Under the pieces are notes generated by a model that saw only the letters and a program-made list of their open reading frames with translations, searched no databases and was not told where the DNA came from. Shown here in pieces: positions 9,622 through 19,511 of a stretch of DNA of 42,941 nt. Each line of letters begins with the position of its first letter. Position 1 is the first letter of the stretch. The DNA lies in NCBI GenBank assembly GCA_016286145.1, contig JAEESD010000004.1, positions 1 through 42,941 on the forward strand, given 5' to 3'. The position numbers and the translations under genes are program-made. The stretch is from Bacteroidales bacterium (GTDB taxonomy: Bacteria; Bacteroidota; Bacteroidia; Bacteroidales; UBA932).

Positions 9622-10401
9622 ATGGTTAAGCCTAAGACCGAAGAAGAGATCGAGCTTTTGAGAGAGAACGCAATTCTCGTCTCAAAGACGCTGGCTGAGG
9701 TCGGTAAAATAGTCGCCCCAGGTGTGACAACCTTAGAGTTGAACAGGGTGGCTGAGACCTTCATCCGCGACCACGGCGCGATTCCCAGCTTCCTCGGTTT
9801 CGAAGGCTTTCCCGCAGCTCTCTGTCTTTCGGTCAACGACGTCGTCGTCCACGGTTTTCCGTCGGACTACGTCCTTAAGGAAGGCGATGTCGTGAGCGTA
9901 GACTGCGGTACCTTATACAAGGGGTACAACGGTGACTCCGCATACACTTTCCCCGTAGGGGAGGTGGATGCGAAGACCCGCAAGCTCCTTGATGTTACCA
10001 AGGCCTCGCTTTACAAAGGAATAGAGGCGGCTGTGGCAGGCGGCAGGGTCGGCGACATCGGATACGCGGTGCAGTCGTATGCTGAATCATTCGGTTTCTC
10101 CGTAGTCCGTGAGCTTGAAGGCCACGGTCTCGGAAAGGAGATGCACGAACAGCCCGGAATTCCGAATTACGGAAGAAGGGGCCACGGTCCGCATCTCGTA
10201 GACGGAATGGTCATCTGTATCGAGCCTATGATCAACGCGGGCGGCCGCGGGGTCTACCTTGACCGTAATGGTTGGGCAGTCCACACCGCCGACCGCGCAA
10301 AATCGGCTCACTACGAGCTTACGGTTGTTGTCCGTCGCGGACACGCTGAGCAACTGTCTACCTTTGATTTTATCGAGAAAGATCCGACAATCAATTTTTA
10401 A
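9622..10401 (+). CDS. map: Type I methionine aminopeptidase
   Basis: 'SVNDVVVHGFPSD', 'DVVSVDCGTLYKGYNGDSAYTF', 'GHGLGKEMHEQPGIPNYG'. Confidence 0.95.
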   Translation: MVKPKTEEEIELLRENAILVSKTLAEVGKIVAPGVTTLELNRVAETFIRDHGAIPSFLGFEGFPAALCLSVNDVVVHGFPSDYVLKEGDVVSVDCGTLYKGYNGDSAYTFPVGEVDAKTRKLLDVTKASLYKGIEAAVAGGRVGDIGYAVQSYAESFGFSVVRELEGHGLGKEMHEQPGIPNYGRRGHGPHLVDGMVICIEPMINAGGRGVYLDRNGWAVHTADRAKSAHYELTVVVRRGHAEQLSTFDFIEKDPTINF

Positions 10402-10413
10402 AGAGATATTTCA

Positions 10414-10632
10414 ATGTCGAAACAAGTAGCTATCGAACAGGACGGAAGAGTCATCGAAACCCTGCCCAACGCAATGTTCAAGGTGGAGTTGGAGAATGGC
10501 CACGTCCTTCTGTGCAACATCTCAGGTAAGATGAGAATGCATTTCATCCACATCCTCAACGGAGACAAAGTGAGAGTTGAAATCTCTCCTTATGATTTGA
10601 CCAAGGGTAGAATATCTTTCAGATACAAATAA
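10414..10632 (+). CDS. infA: Translation initiation factor IF-1
   Basis: '[38 protein letters not shown]'. Confidence 0.96.
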   Translation: MSKQVAIEQDGRVIETLPNAMFKVELENGHVLLCNISGKMRMHFIHILNGDKVRVEISPYDLTKGRISFRYK

Positions 10633-10645
10633 AATTTTCAATATT

Positions 10646-10762
10646 ATGAAAGTCAAAACATCCATCAAGAAGCGCAGCGAGGATTGCAAGATCGTCCGTC
10701 GTAAAGGTCGTCTTTACGTGATCTGCAAGAAGAACCCTAAGTTCAAGATGCGTCAGGGATAA
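10646..10762 (+). CDS. rpmJ: 50S ribosomal protein L36 (absent from the supplied ORF track)
   Basis: 38-codon ORF read directly: [38 protein letters not shown], between infA and rpsM. Confidence 0.95.
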   Translation: MKVKTSIKKRSEDCKIVRRKGRLYVICKKNPKFKMRQG

Positions 10763-10801
10763 TAGTTAACAAGTTTACTAACAATAACTAAAGTATAAAT
10801 T

Positions 10802-11179
10802 ATGGCACGTATAGCCGGTGTTGATTTACCCAACAACAAAATCGGAGAAGTAGGTCTTACTTACATTTTCGGAATTGGCCGCAGCTCAGCAAAGAAGATT
10901 CTCTCAGAGTGTGGAATCGACGCATCGATCAAGGTCGGTGACTGGGATGACGATCAGATTGCCGCAATCCGTAACAAGATCGCTTCGGAGTATCGAATCG
11001 AAGGTGAGCTCCGCACTTCCGTCCAGATGGACATCAAGCGTCTTATGGACATCGGTTGCTATCGCGGAATCCGTCACCGTAGTGGTCTCCCCGTTCGCGG
11101 ACAGAGCACCAAAAACAACGCCCGTACTCGTAAGGGCAAGAAGAAGACTGTTGCCAACAAGAAGAAGGCGACCAAGTAA
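10802..11179 (+). CDS. rpsM: 30S ribosomal protein S13
   Basis: '[26 protein letters not shown]...[25 protein letters not shown]'. Confidence 0.97.
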   Translation: MARIAGVDLPNNKIGEVGLTYIFGIGRSSAKKILSECGIDASIKVGDWDDDQIAAIRNKIASEYRIEGELRTSVQMDIKRLMDIGCYRGIRHRSGLPVRGQSTKNNARTRKGKKKTVANKKKATK

Positions 11180-11192
11180 AAATTGATGAACT

Positions 11193-11579
11193 ATGGCAAA
11201 GAAAACAACAACATCCAAAAGGGTTGTCAAGGTTGACGCTTATGGCGAGGCCCATATTTCATCGACCTTCAACAACGTTATCGTAACTCTTACCAACGCC
11301 CAGGGTCAGGTGATCAGCTGGGGTTCGGCTGGTAAGTGTGGCTTCCGCGGAAGCAAGAAGAACACTCCTTATGCCGCTCAGATGGCAGCAGAAGATGCAG
11401 CTAAGACCGCATTCGACGCAGGCCTTCGCAAGGTAAAGGTATATGTAAAGGGCCCGGGCGCAGGCCGTGAGTCTGCCATCCGCACCATCAACAATGCAGG
11501 CATTATCGTCACCGAAATCGTCGACGTGACCCCTATGCCCCACAACGGATGCCGCCCCAAAGGTCGTCGTAAAGTTTAA
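11193..11579 (+). CDS. rpsK: 30S ribosomal protein S11
   Basis: '[43 protein letters not shown]'. Confidence 0.97.
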   Translation: MAKKTTTSKRVVKVDAYGEAHISSTFNNVIVTLTNAQGQVISWGSAGKCGFRGSKKNTPYAAQMAAEDAAKTAFDAGLRKVKVYVKGPGAGRESAIRTINNAGIIVTEIVDVTPMPHNGCRPKGRRKV

Positions 11580-11598
11580 TTTCTAAAAGTTAAGAATT

Positions 11599-12201
11599 AT
11601 GGCAAGATATACCGGTCCCAGCACCAAAATCGCCCGTAAATTCGGCGAGCCCATCTTCGGCGGAGACAAATATTTTGAGAAGAGAAACTTCCCTCCGGGA
11701 CAGCACGGTCTCGCAGCGAAGCGTAAAAAGAGCAAAGAGTACGGAACTCAGCTCAAGGAGAAGCAGAAAGTCAAATATATGTACGGAGTTCTGGAGCGCC
11801 AGTTCCACAACACTTACGTAAAGGCTTCCCGCCTCGCCGGTCAGAAGGGTGAGAACCTCATCCTCCTCCTCGAGAGCCGTCTCGACAACGTAGTGTACCG
11901 TCTCGGCATCGCCCCTACCAGGGCAGCCGCACGTCAGCTCGTTTCCCACAATCACATCACCCTCAACGGAAACCACTGCAACATCCCGTCTGCTCAGGTA
12001 AAGCCCGGCGACGTAGTCGCAGTCCGCGAAAGGAGCAAGAGCCTCGAGGTTATCCAGAAGTCTGTTGCATCTGTAACAAAGTACTCCTGGCTTGAGTTCG
12101 ACGCAAAGACCCTTACCGGCAAGTTCCTCAACATGCCCGTCCGCGCAGAGATCCCCGAGACTATCAACGAGCAGCTTATCGTCGACCTGTACTCCAAGTA
12201 A
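11599..12201 (+). CDS. rpsD: 30S ribosomal protein S4
   Basis: '[21 protein letters not shown]...[31 protein letters not shown]'. Confidence 0.97.
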   Translation: MARYTGPSTKIARKFGEPIFGGDKYFEKRNFPPGQHGLAAKRKKSKEYGTQLKEKQKVKYMYGVLERQFHNTYVKASRLAGQKGENLILLLESRLDNVVYRLGIAPTRAAARQLVSHNHITLNGNHCNIPSAQVKPGDVVAVRERSKSLEVIQKSVASVTKYSWLEFDAKTLTGKFLNMPVRAEIPETINEQLIVDLYSK

Positions 12202-12222
12202 AATTTAACACACAAAAGAATT

Positions 12223-13230
12223 ATGGCAATCTTAGCATTTCAAAAACCTGACAAGGTGATAATGCTCGAAGGAACTGACACCGTCGGTCGTTTCGAGTTC
12301 CGCCCTCTTGAGCCGGGCTACGGACAGACCATCGGCAACGCCCTTCGCCGCATCCTTCTCGCTTCTTTGGAGGGTTTCGCTATCAGTCAGATCAGGATCT
12401 CCGGCGTTTCGCAGGAGTTCCAGACCATTCCCGGCGTGATCGAGGGTATGCAGGATATCATCCTCAACCTCAAGCAGGTCCGTTTCAAGAGAATGGTCGA
12501 GACAGTCGACACTGAGACCGCGAACATCGTCATCAGCGGAAAACAGGAGTTTACCGCAGAGGACATCTCCAAGGGATTGTCTTCTTTCGTGGTGTTGAAT
12601 CCTGAACAGCACATCTGCTCTCTTGAGCCGTCTGTAAAACTCGAAATCTCGATCGTTATCACTAAGGGTCGCGGCTTCGTTCCCGCAGACGAACTCAGAG
12701 ACGACAATGCTCCCATCGGTACTATTCCCGTAGACGCTATCTACACTCCTATCCGCAAGGTCAACTGGACAGTTGAGAACTGGCGAGTAGAGCAGAAGAC
12801 CGACTACGAGAAGCTCAACCTCGAGGTTGTCACCGACGGCAGCATCTCCCCGGATGCAGCCCTTCAGGACGCAGCAAACATCCTTATCTACCACTTCAAG
12901 CTGTTCACAGACGAGAAGAAGGTATCTCTCGATACCCTCGTAGAGTCTGACAGCAAGGAACTTGACGAGGAAAGCCTCCACATCAGGCATCTCCTTATGA
13001 CCAAGCTCTCAGACGTGGGCCTTTCCGTAAGAGCTTTCAACTGCCTCAAGGCTGCTGATATCGACACCTTCGCAGACCTCGTATCTTACTCGAGGAGCGA
13101 ACTTATGAGATTCCGCAACTTCGGACGCAAGTCGCTCAATGAGATCGACGTTCTCGTAGAACAGAACCACCTCTCATTCGGAATGGATGTTACTAAGTAC
13201 AATATTGAACCCAAGAAAAAGAACGTATAA
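12223..13230 (+). CDS. rpoA: DNA-directed RNA polymerase subunit alpha
   Basis: '[22 protein letters not shown]', C-terminal '[17 protein letters not shown]'. Confidence 0.97.
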   Translation: MAILAFQKPDKVIMLEGTDTVGRFEFRPLEPGYGQTIGNALRRILLASLEGFAISQIRISGVSQEFQTIPGVIEGMQDIILNLKQVRFKRMVETVDTETANIVISGKQEFTAEDISKGLSSFVVLNPEQHICSLEPSVKLEISIVITKGRGFVPADELRDDNAPIGTIPVDAIYTPIRKVNWTVENWRVEQKTDYEKLNLEVVTDGSISPDAALQDAANILIYHFKLFTDEKKVSLDTLVESDSKELDEESLHIRHLLMTKLSDVGLSVRAFNCLKAADIDTFADLVSYSRSELMRFRNFGRKSLNEIDVLVEQNHLSFGMDVTKYNIEPKKKNV

Positions 13231-13232
13231 CG

Positions 13233-13727
13233 ATGAGACACAATAGATCTATCAATCATCTCGGACGTCAGGCAGGTCATCGCAAGGCCCTCCTTGCAAA
13301 CCTCGCTTCCTCGCTCATCCTGAAGAAGAGGATCACCACTACGGTCGCCAAGGCTAAGGCCCTCAAGACCTATGTCGAGCCCCTCATCACGAAATCGAAG
13401 GACGACAGCACCCACTCCCGCCGCGTTGTCTTCAGCTACCTGAAGGACAAGAACGCAGTTGCAGAGCTCTTCCGTACTGTAGCTCCTAAGATCGCAGACC
13501 GCCCGGGCGGATACACCCGCGTCCTGCATCTCGGTTTCCGTCAGGGAGACGCCGCCGAAATGGCTCTTATCGAGCTCGTAGACTTCAACGAGGCCGCTCT
13601 CGCCAGCGCTCCTAAGGCAGCTGCGAAGAAGACCACCCGCCGCAGCACAAAGAAGGCTGAGGCTAAGGTCGAAGAGCCCGTCGAAGCTCCTGCAGAGGCA
13701 GCAGCCGAGGAGCCCAAGGCCGAGTAA
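13233..13727 (+). CDS. rplQ: 50S ribosomal protein L17 with Ala/Glu/Lys-rich C-terminal tail
   Basis: '[29 protein letters not shown]'; low-complexity tail. Confidence 0.96.
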   Translation: MRHNRSINHLGRQAGHRKALLANLASSLILKKRITTTVAKAKALKTYVEPLITKSKDDSTHSRRVVFSYLKDKNAVAELFRTVAPKIADRPGGYTRVLHLGFRQGDAAEMALIELVDFNEAALASAPKAAAKKTTRRSTKKAEAKVEEPVEAPAEAAAEEPKAE

Positions 13728-13751
13728 TATTAGACTCCGGTCAGCAAAAAG

Positions 13752-13783
13752 TGGACTTTCGCGAAGGCGGGAGTCCATTTTTT
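13752..13783 (+). terminator. Rho-independent terminator after rplQ
   Basis: TGGACTTTCGC-GAAG-GCGGGAGTCCA stem (two G-T pairs) followed by TTTTTT. Confidence 0.85.
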
Positions 13784-13786
13784 ATG

Positions 13787-13794
13787 TATCTTTG
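13787..13794 (+). promoter_or_regulatory. -7 box (TATCTTTG) 5 nt before the ATG of the NAGPA-like gene
   Basis: Matches TAnnTTTG; no TTTG at -33 spacing. Confidence 0.45.
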
Positions 13795-13799
13795 GACAT

Positions 13800-14864
13800 A
13801 TGAAACTAACCACACTGCTCGCTGCCGTTCAGGCAGTAATGATTTTATTCACGTCTTGTGATAATAAAAAGCACCAGTCCCGGGTTCCGGACTGGCCTTG
13901 GGAGGATCCCGAGGTTCAGAAAGACACTGCAGATCCTGTAGATCCGGTTGTCCCGGAAGTAGAGACCGACTGGACTGATGTGAGCGCAGACTACGCGGGC
14001 CTTCCCGAGTATATAAAGATATTCAAGTCTCCCTCTACACTTCAGAACAGGAAGGCGATTGCTTTCATCGCAGACGTAGACCTTTCCAAGGGCAGTTTCA
14101 ATGTATGGGGTATTAACGACCCTACTCTTCAGGGAACGACAGATGCGCTGAAAACGCCCAGTCAGGTTTATTCTGCAGAAGGGAATCCTGCAGTTGTAAT
14201 TAACGGAGGATACTTCTACTCAAGCGGCGGAAAGAACTATCCCGCAAGCCTTGCGGTAAGCGGAGGTAAACTCCTCTCTCCCAATATCAACTATGCCTCC
14301 AAGGACTGGGTAAAGATCTATTATCCTACGAGGGCCGTTTTCCTGCAACACGAAGACGGGACATACGAGGCCGCGTGGGCCTACTATAAGAATTCGGTAG
14401 ACCACTGGGTTTATCAGCAGCCGGCAGACAACTCTTATGCGAAGGATCCGCTCCAGGCTCCAAGCGCCACTTTCCCGGTCAACGGGACAAAGCTGGAAGC
14501 TGTAAATGGAATCGGCGGAGGTCCTGTCCTTATCAAGGGCGGCGAGATTAAGAATACCTATATCGAGGAGATGTACGACTCGGGAGGTATCAATCCTACA
14601 AGTCCAAACAATCCCCGTACGGCAATAGGCGTTACGGCAGACAATCACCTCATCCTCTTCTCCTGCGAGGGTAGAGAGCAGACTGAGGGAGTTGTAGGCT
14701 TTACTACCGAAGAACTGGCGAACATCCTTCTCGAGTACGGCTGCACCGAAGCTATCAACCTCGACGGGGGCGGCTCGTCGATGATGCTGGTCTGCGGAAA
14801 AGAACTATTTAAGCCTTCCGATGGAAATCAACGTAAGGTAGGCAGTTGTATCTATATCAAATAA
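13800..14864 (+). CDS. Phosphodiester glycosidase family (NAGPA-domain) lipoprotein
   Basis: Lipobox 'ILFTSC'; 'AVVINGGYFY', 'NGIGGGPVLIKGGEI', 'NPRTAIGVTADNHLILFSCEG', 'AINLDGGGSSMMLV' typical of the NAGPA domain. Confidence 0.85.
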   Translation: MKLTTLLAAVQAVMILFTSCDNKKHQSRVPDWPWEDPEVQKDTADPVDPVVPEVETDWTDVSADYAGLPEYIKIFKSPSTLQNRKAIAFIADVDLSKGSFNVWGINDPTLQGTTDALKTPSQVYSAEGNPAVVINGGYFYSSGGKNYPASLAVSGGKLLSPNINYASKDWVKIYYPTRAVFLQHEDGTYEAAWAYYKNSVDHWVYQQPADNSYAKDPLQAPSATFPVNGTKLEAVNGIGGGPVLIKGGEIKNTYIEEMYDSGGINPTSPNNPRTAIGVTADNHLILFSCEGREQTEGVVGFTTEELANILLEYGCTEAINLDGGGSSMMLVCGKELFKPSDGNQRKVGSCIYIK

Positions 14865-14875
14865 TCTATACCATT

Positions 14876-16591
14876 ATGAAGAAACTTGTTTATTTACTCT
14901 GTTCGCTGGCCCTTATCTTCACGGCCTGCGAAAAGCCTGAAGTCGGTCCGGAAGGCTCCGGCGACGACCCCAAGGATCAGCCCGGCAAAAAGGGCGAATT
15001 CGTCCTTACCTCCGAAGCGGCCGAAACTATCGACGAAGCCGGCGGAGACATTACCGTCAGATTCACTTCCACGGTCGATTGGGCAGCATCTCTCGATGTA
15101 GGAACCGATGTCGCCTCCCTCAACATCAAATCCGGTTCGGCGGAAGACAATTTCGTAAAGGTAAATGTGAAACCCTTCGCTGAGAAGAACGCCTCCAGAA
15201 TTATCAAACTTACCCTCAAGCCCGACGGACTTGATGATGTTATCGTTACAATTACCCAGAACGGCGCATTCGAGCCCTTCTTCAATGTAGACGTAGAAAA
15301 ACTTTCAGTCCCCGCATCGGGAGGAGAAGTGTCTTTCACTATTGAAACCAACACCGAGTTCAACTATATGACCTACGATGAATTCGAGGAGTGGGCCCAT
15401 TTCACTATCGACGGAACAAGCTGCAAGTTCACCGTTGACGCCAACCCTGAATTTGCGGATCGTGAGGCTTATGTGAAATTTACAGTTCCCGCATTCCAGG
15501 TTCCCGTCCTCGACGATGAAGGAAAAGAGACAGGAGAGACTGAAGACAAAGCATTCCGCATCTACCTTACCCAGGCAGGACACGCCAAACAGGAGTGGAT
15601 TGCCCAGATCCCCGAGGCGATTGTGTCCAATGCGACTAACTACTCCTTTGCATTGTACGGCGTATTCCCTCTGCTTTGCAACGGTTCCGAAGTGTTTATG
15701 GTCAACCCCGCGACTGGTGAAGTTGGCTCTGAAGCTATTGATTTCGACGGAAAGCAGTTTGTCAGCATTGCCAATGATGACGCCGGCAACATCCTCTTCC
15801 AGATCGGAGGTGCCTATACAGAGGCTACTACAGTGGTCGTGATGCCTGTCGACGGTTCCGAATCGTTCGCCCTTCTCAAGTGGCCGAATCCTTACTACGG
15901 CTATGGTCTTAAGAAGTTGACCGCGAAGGGCGATGTCACCAAACAGGCTGTCGTGACCATGTTCAACGGTGGTGCTCCGGACTACTCCGGAGTAAATGCT
16001 TGCCTCTACTGGAATATCGGTGACGGAATGGCTGCTTGGGAGCAGACTACACCAGGCGATGACAACACCTGGGTCACAAAGCCTACCGGAAACATCCCTC
16101 CTGCACACCTCGCAACCTACAACTGCTGGGATTCCTATCGCTGCTTCTTCGCACCTGTCGGACCGCGCGTCAGCGACGGCTTCGTCTACAACGGCTATGA
16201 CTCAAGATACAAGTTCGAGTACTACAATGGAAGCGCTTGGGCAGATATCCTTGACACTCCTTACACCTGGGAGAACGGTGTAAACAGCTTCAAGAGCATC
16301 AACTGGGATGGTGAAGACTACAGCGTTGCAGTAGGTATGTCCTACTTCCCCGTGTGGAGCATGCCTTCGGATGTATGGCTCATGAAGGGAAATGGTTCGA
16401 CTCTCGAGCCTCTCGCAACCCTCAAGTACAATGCCCTCACAAATGAAGGACTTGATGCCGACCAGAGCATCCACGCCTATAAGCCTGGTGCAACAGATAT
16501 CGCTCTCGTCCTTGAGTCCAACAACAATTTGAGCGCATACATCGTTGACGGCGCAAACAAGGTGCTCGTCAAGTACACCTTCAGCAAATAA
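14876..16591 (+). CDS. BACON-domain-containing surface lipoprotein
   Basis: Lipobox 'ALIFTACEK'; 'ITVRFTSTVDWAASLDV...VKVNVKPFAEKNASRIIKLTLKPDGLDDVIVTITQNG' BACON-like repeat; C-terminal beta-rich domain; ATG 14876. Confidence 0.65.
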   Translation: MKKLVYLLCSLALIFTACEKPEVGPEGSGDDPKDQPGKKGEFVLTSEAAETIDEAGGDITVRFTSTVDWAASLDVGTDVASLNIKSGSAEDNFVKVNVKPFAEKNASRIIKLTLKPDGLDDVIVTITQNGAFEPFFNVDVEKLSVPASGGEVSFTIETNTEFNYMTYDEFEEWAHFTIDGTSCKFTVDANPEFADREAYVKFTVPAFQVPVLDDEGKETGETEDKAFRIYLTQAGHAKQEWIAQIPEAIVSNATNYSFALYGVFPLLCNGSEVFMVNPATGEVGSEAIDFDGKQFVSIANDDAGNILFQIGGAYTEATTVVVMPVDGSESFALLKWPNPYYGYGLKKLTAKGDVTKQAVVTMFNGGAPDYSGVNACLYWNIGDGMAAWEQTTPGDDNTWVTKPTGNIPPAHLATYNCWDSYRCFFAPVGPRVSDGFVYNGYDSRYKFEYYNGSAWADILDTPYTWENGVNSFKSINWDGEDYSVAVGMSYFPVWSMPSDVWLMKGNGSTLEPLATLKYNALTNEGLDADQSIHAYKPGATDIALVLESNNNLSAYIVDGANKVLVKYTFSK

Positions 16592-16640
16592 GCTCGGCTG
16601 GGCGCGTGGCGCCTAATCGGCTGATACTCAGCTAATTCCT

Positions 16641-16675
16641 AAAAGTCGGCTCCGAAAAATCCGGAGCCGACTTTT
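16641..16675. terminator. Bidirectional intrinsic terminator between convergent genes
   Basis: AAAAGTCGGCTCCG-aaaaatc-CGGAGCCGACTTTT perfect 14-bp stem. Confidence 0.88.
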
Positions 16676-16722
16676 AGTATAATGCTGATAATCAGCAGCT
16701 TGCGCCCCACGCGCCCCGGCTG

Positions 16723-18090
16723 TCAGCTGCGCCAGAAGATTTGGCGGCGGGTAAGGAAACAGGTCGCGGCGACCATCAGGCCCGTGATGATGAGGCCCTG
16801 AAGAAGGCCCAGCAGGGGATTTCCTACGGTAGCGTTCATAAAGTGGCCGAAGCCGCAGGCGCTCAGCAGCGGCATTATCACGAACCAGACTATCGTATAG
16901 GCGATCATAGGATTTTGGCCGGTCAGGGTAAGAACCGGGCTAAGGGATTTGCCGCGAAGAGCCTCTGAACTCTCACACCACAGCAGGAAAGAGACCATCA
17001 GGCAGGCCAGGCCGGCGGTAGAGAGCATATAGCTCATATTGCAGTGGTCCTTGGTAATTCCTCCGTCGATAGGATCGAAAACTATTCCGAACTGAAGGGC
17101 GGCAAGACCTAGCTTCATTATTACGGTCCAGGCTGAATTGTCCTTGCGGGTCAGCCACATAGCTACCGCTCCGAGGACGAAAACCGCGGCAAAGAGTATC
17201 CAGATGTGGCGGGAGAAAAAGCCCCAGAGCGAAAGGGGAATCATAAGGAAACACAGGCCGGCGGCGACCGTACTCTGCCAGTCGCGGGGCGAGGGGCAGA
17301 CCTCGCCGCCGGCAGCCTGTAGAACATCGCCGACTATAGTTCCGAGCAACACTACAAACAGATACTGGACGTAGGACCAGCGCAGGAGCCAGTCGATCCA
17401 GTCCGGGAAGGCCAGGACGTCCAGGGTGTGGGTGTGCCAGTTGACTTCTTTAGTCACGAAGATCAGCGCGAGGATTGCCAGGCGCCAGACCGGCCGCCCG
17501 CGGGTCAGCAGCCAGGCAAAGCCGCCCAGCAGCGCGACCAGCGACAGGACCATTATGATGATGTCTATGCTGTGGAGGCTGAGGTTGACCCCGAAGGCGA
17601 AGCGCTCCACCAGCAGCATCGCGACTATAAACATCGCGCCGGCGAGATTCACAACCCAACCGCGCTTTCCTGGCACACGCCAGAGGGCGAGGAACAGGCC
17701 GCACCAGATTCCAAGGCGAAGCAGCGAGGGCGCCCAGGCGCTGTAGTTGCTGACAAGGCCGGCGTTGCCGAGGACGAGTCCGAAGGCGGCAAGAGTCAGC
17801 CAGCGCCTGACCAGCCCGAGCGATATGCGGCCGATGCCGATGCCCTTGCGGAGCCGGGATCCAAGGGCGAAGGGGATGGCCGCGCCCATCGAAAAGAGGA
17901 ACCACGGGAACACAAGGTCCACCCAGGTTATGCCCTTGACCGTGGGGTCAAAGGCATAGGTGGGAGGGGGACATTGGCCGTGGAACATCCAGGCAGGGAG
18001 GTCGGAGTTCCAGCCGATCGACGAGCAGAGGATCATCATTATGATCGCGATCCCGCGCAGGGCGTCGATCGAGGCGATGCGCTTGTTCAT
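16723..18090 (-). CDS. DUF5009/HGSNAT-like (heparan-alpha-glucosaminide N-acetyltransferase-like) membrane protein
   Basis: 'RIASIDALRGIAIIMMIL', 'WVDLVFPWFLFSMGAAIPFALGSRLRKG', 'LTGQNPMIAYTI'; multi-TM. Confidence 0.75.
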   Translation of the reverse strand: MNKRIASIDALRGIAIIMMILCSSIGWNSDLPAWMFHGQCPPPTYAFDPTVKGITWVDLVFPWFLFSMGAAIPFALGSRLRKGIGIGRISLGLVRRWLTLAAFGLVLGNAGLVSNYSAWAPSLLRLGIWCGLFLALWRVPGKRGWVVNLAGAMFIVAMLLVERFAFGVNLSLHSIDIIIMVLSLVALLGGFAWLLTRGRPVWRLAILALIFVTKEVNWHTHTLDVLAFPDWIDWLLRWSYVQYLFVVLLGTIVGDVLQAAGGEVCPSPRDWQSTVAAGLCFLMIPLSLWGFFSRHIWILFAAVFVLGAVAMWLTRKDNSAWTVIMKLGLAALQFGIVFDPIDGGITKDHCNMSYMLSTAGLACLMVSFLLWCESSEALRGKSLSPVLTLTGQNPMIAYTIVWFVIMPLLSACGFGHFMNATVGNPLLGLLQGLIITGLMVAATCFLTRRQIFWRS

Positions 18091-18093
18091 GGT

Positions 18094-19509
18094 CTATTTT
18101 TTCCGGCCCTTGCTCTTCCAGTAGCGTTCGATTTCCTCGAGCGTCATACCGGTAGTCTCAGGCATAAGCTTCCACATTATGAGCATATACGGGACGCACA
18201 TAATCGCGAACATAAGGAAGGTGCCGGCAGGGGTGAGGTTCGCAAGGAACCAGGGGGTGAGCTGGCCGATCAGGTAGGTCCCAACCCACAGCGCCATTCC
18301 GGCTATAGACATCGCGAGTCCGCGGACGCGGTTCGGATACATCTCGGAGAGGATGACGAACACGACTGCGCTGATCGAGATGGCGGTAGAGAAGACGTAG
18401 AGGAGGAAGAAGGTCAGCAGGAAGCCGTTTCCAAGGCCGAGGGCCGCTCCCTTGAAGAAGTAGAGGGCGATGGCAAGAAGGCAGATGATCATCGAGCTGA
18501 CGCCCCAGTAGACGAGCTGCTTGCGGCCGACCTTGTCGATGATGACGGTTGCGATGATAGTCGTAAGGAAGTTCACGGCGCCTACAAGAACGGTCGAGAG
18601 CAGGGAGACGTCTCCGGTCATACCGGCGTCTTCGAAGATCTTGGGACCATAGTAAAGGACGGCGTTTACGCCCATAAACTGGCCCAGGATAGCGATCGCG
18701 CAGCCGATGAGGACGGCGCGGAAGATGCCGGGCTCGAAGATTTCCTTCCAGTTGGCCTTGACCTCGCTGCCGATGGCGGAAAGGGTCTCGCCGGCCTGTT
18801 TCGAGGCCTCTTCTTCGGTAATGTAGATCCTCTGGAGGATGGCGGAAGCCTCCGCGCCGCGGCCCTTGACGAGCAGCCAGCGGGGGCTTTCGGGGATGAA
18901 GAAGATGACTACGAGGAAGATGATATCAGGGATGAGGTTACATCCGAGCATTCCCCTCCAATACTCCGAGTTGAACATATTTGTCATCAGGGAGCCGCTT
19001 ACGCTTTCGTCTACATTCTTATAGATAATGAAGTTGACGAGGTAGGCGAGCAGGAAGCCGAGGGTGATCATCAGCTGGTACAGGGCTACGAGAGTTCCGC
19101 GCTTGCTGGCCACGGCAACCTCGGAGATGTACATAGGGGAGACGATAGAAACCACGCCGATACCGAAGCCTCCGAACATACGGAAGACTACGAGCTGGCT
19201 GAAGTTGGCGGCGATGGCGCAGCCGAAAGCGGAGATGCTGAACATCAGGGCCGCGATGAGCATAGTCCTCTTACGGCCGATTCCGTCTGAAAGCATTCCG
19301 GCTACGAGGACTCCGATGATGGAGCCGATAAGGGCGCAGCCTACATACCAGCCTTCCTGGATAGTGTTGAGTGCGAACTGGGTAGTGACGGCCTTGGTCG
19401 TTCCGGAGATGACAGCCGTGTCGTAACCGAACAGGATACCGCCGATGGCGGCTACCACTGCCAGGAATACGACGTATCCCATATTGACGTTTTCAGTTTT
19501 TGATGCCAT
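18094..19509 (-). CDS. MFS sugar porter (XylE-like)
   Basis: 'GGILFGYDTAVISGT', 'DGIGRKRTM', 'PESPRWLLVKGR', 'VDKVGRKQL'-type motif, 'PETTGMTLEEIE'. Confidence 0.92.
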   Translation of the reverse strand: MASKTENVNMGYVVFLAVVAAIGGILFGYDTAVISGTTKAVTTQFALNTIQEGWYVGCALIGSIIGVLVAGMLSDGIGRKRTMLIAALMFSISAFGCAIAANFSQLVVFRMFGGFGIGVVSIVSPMYISEVAVASKRGTLVALYQLMITLGFLLAYLVNFIIYKNVDESVSGSLMTNMFNSEYWRGMLGCNLIPDIIFLVVIFFIPESPRWLLVKGRGAEASAILQRIYITEEEASKQAGETLSAIGSEVKANWKEIFEPGIFRAVLIGCAIAILGQFMGVNAVLYYGPKIFEDAGMTGDVSLLSTVLVGAVNFLTTIIATVIIDKVGRKQLVYWGVSSMIICLLAIALYFFKGAALGLGNGFLLTFFLLYVFSTAISISAVVFVILSEMYPNRVRGLAMSIAGMALWVGTYLIGQLTPWFLANLTPAGTFLMFAIMCVPYMLIMWKLMPETTGMTLEEIERYWKSKGRKK

Positions 19510-19511
19510 GG

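Noticed and set aside
15305-16108. 267-aa minus-strand ORF within the BACON lipoprotein gene
   Set aside because: Shadow ORF; sense frame has lipobox and domain pattern.
17428-19290. 620-aa plus-strand ORF
   Set aside because: Antisense to the DUF5009-like and MFS genes; low-complexity charged translation typical of a shadow ORF.
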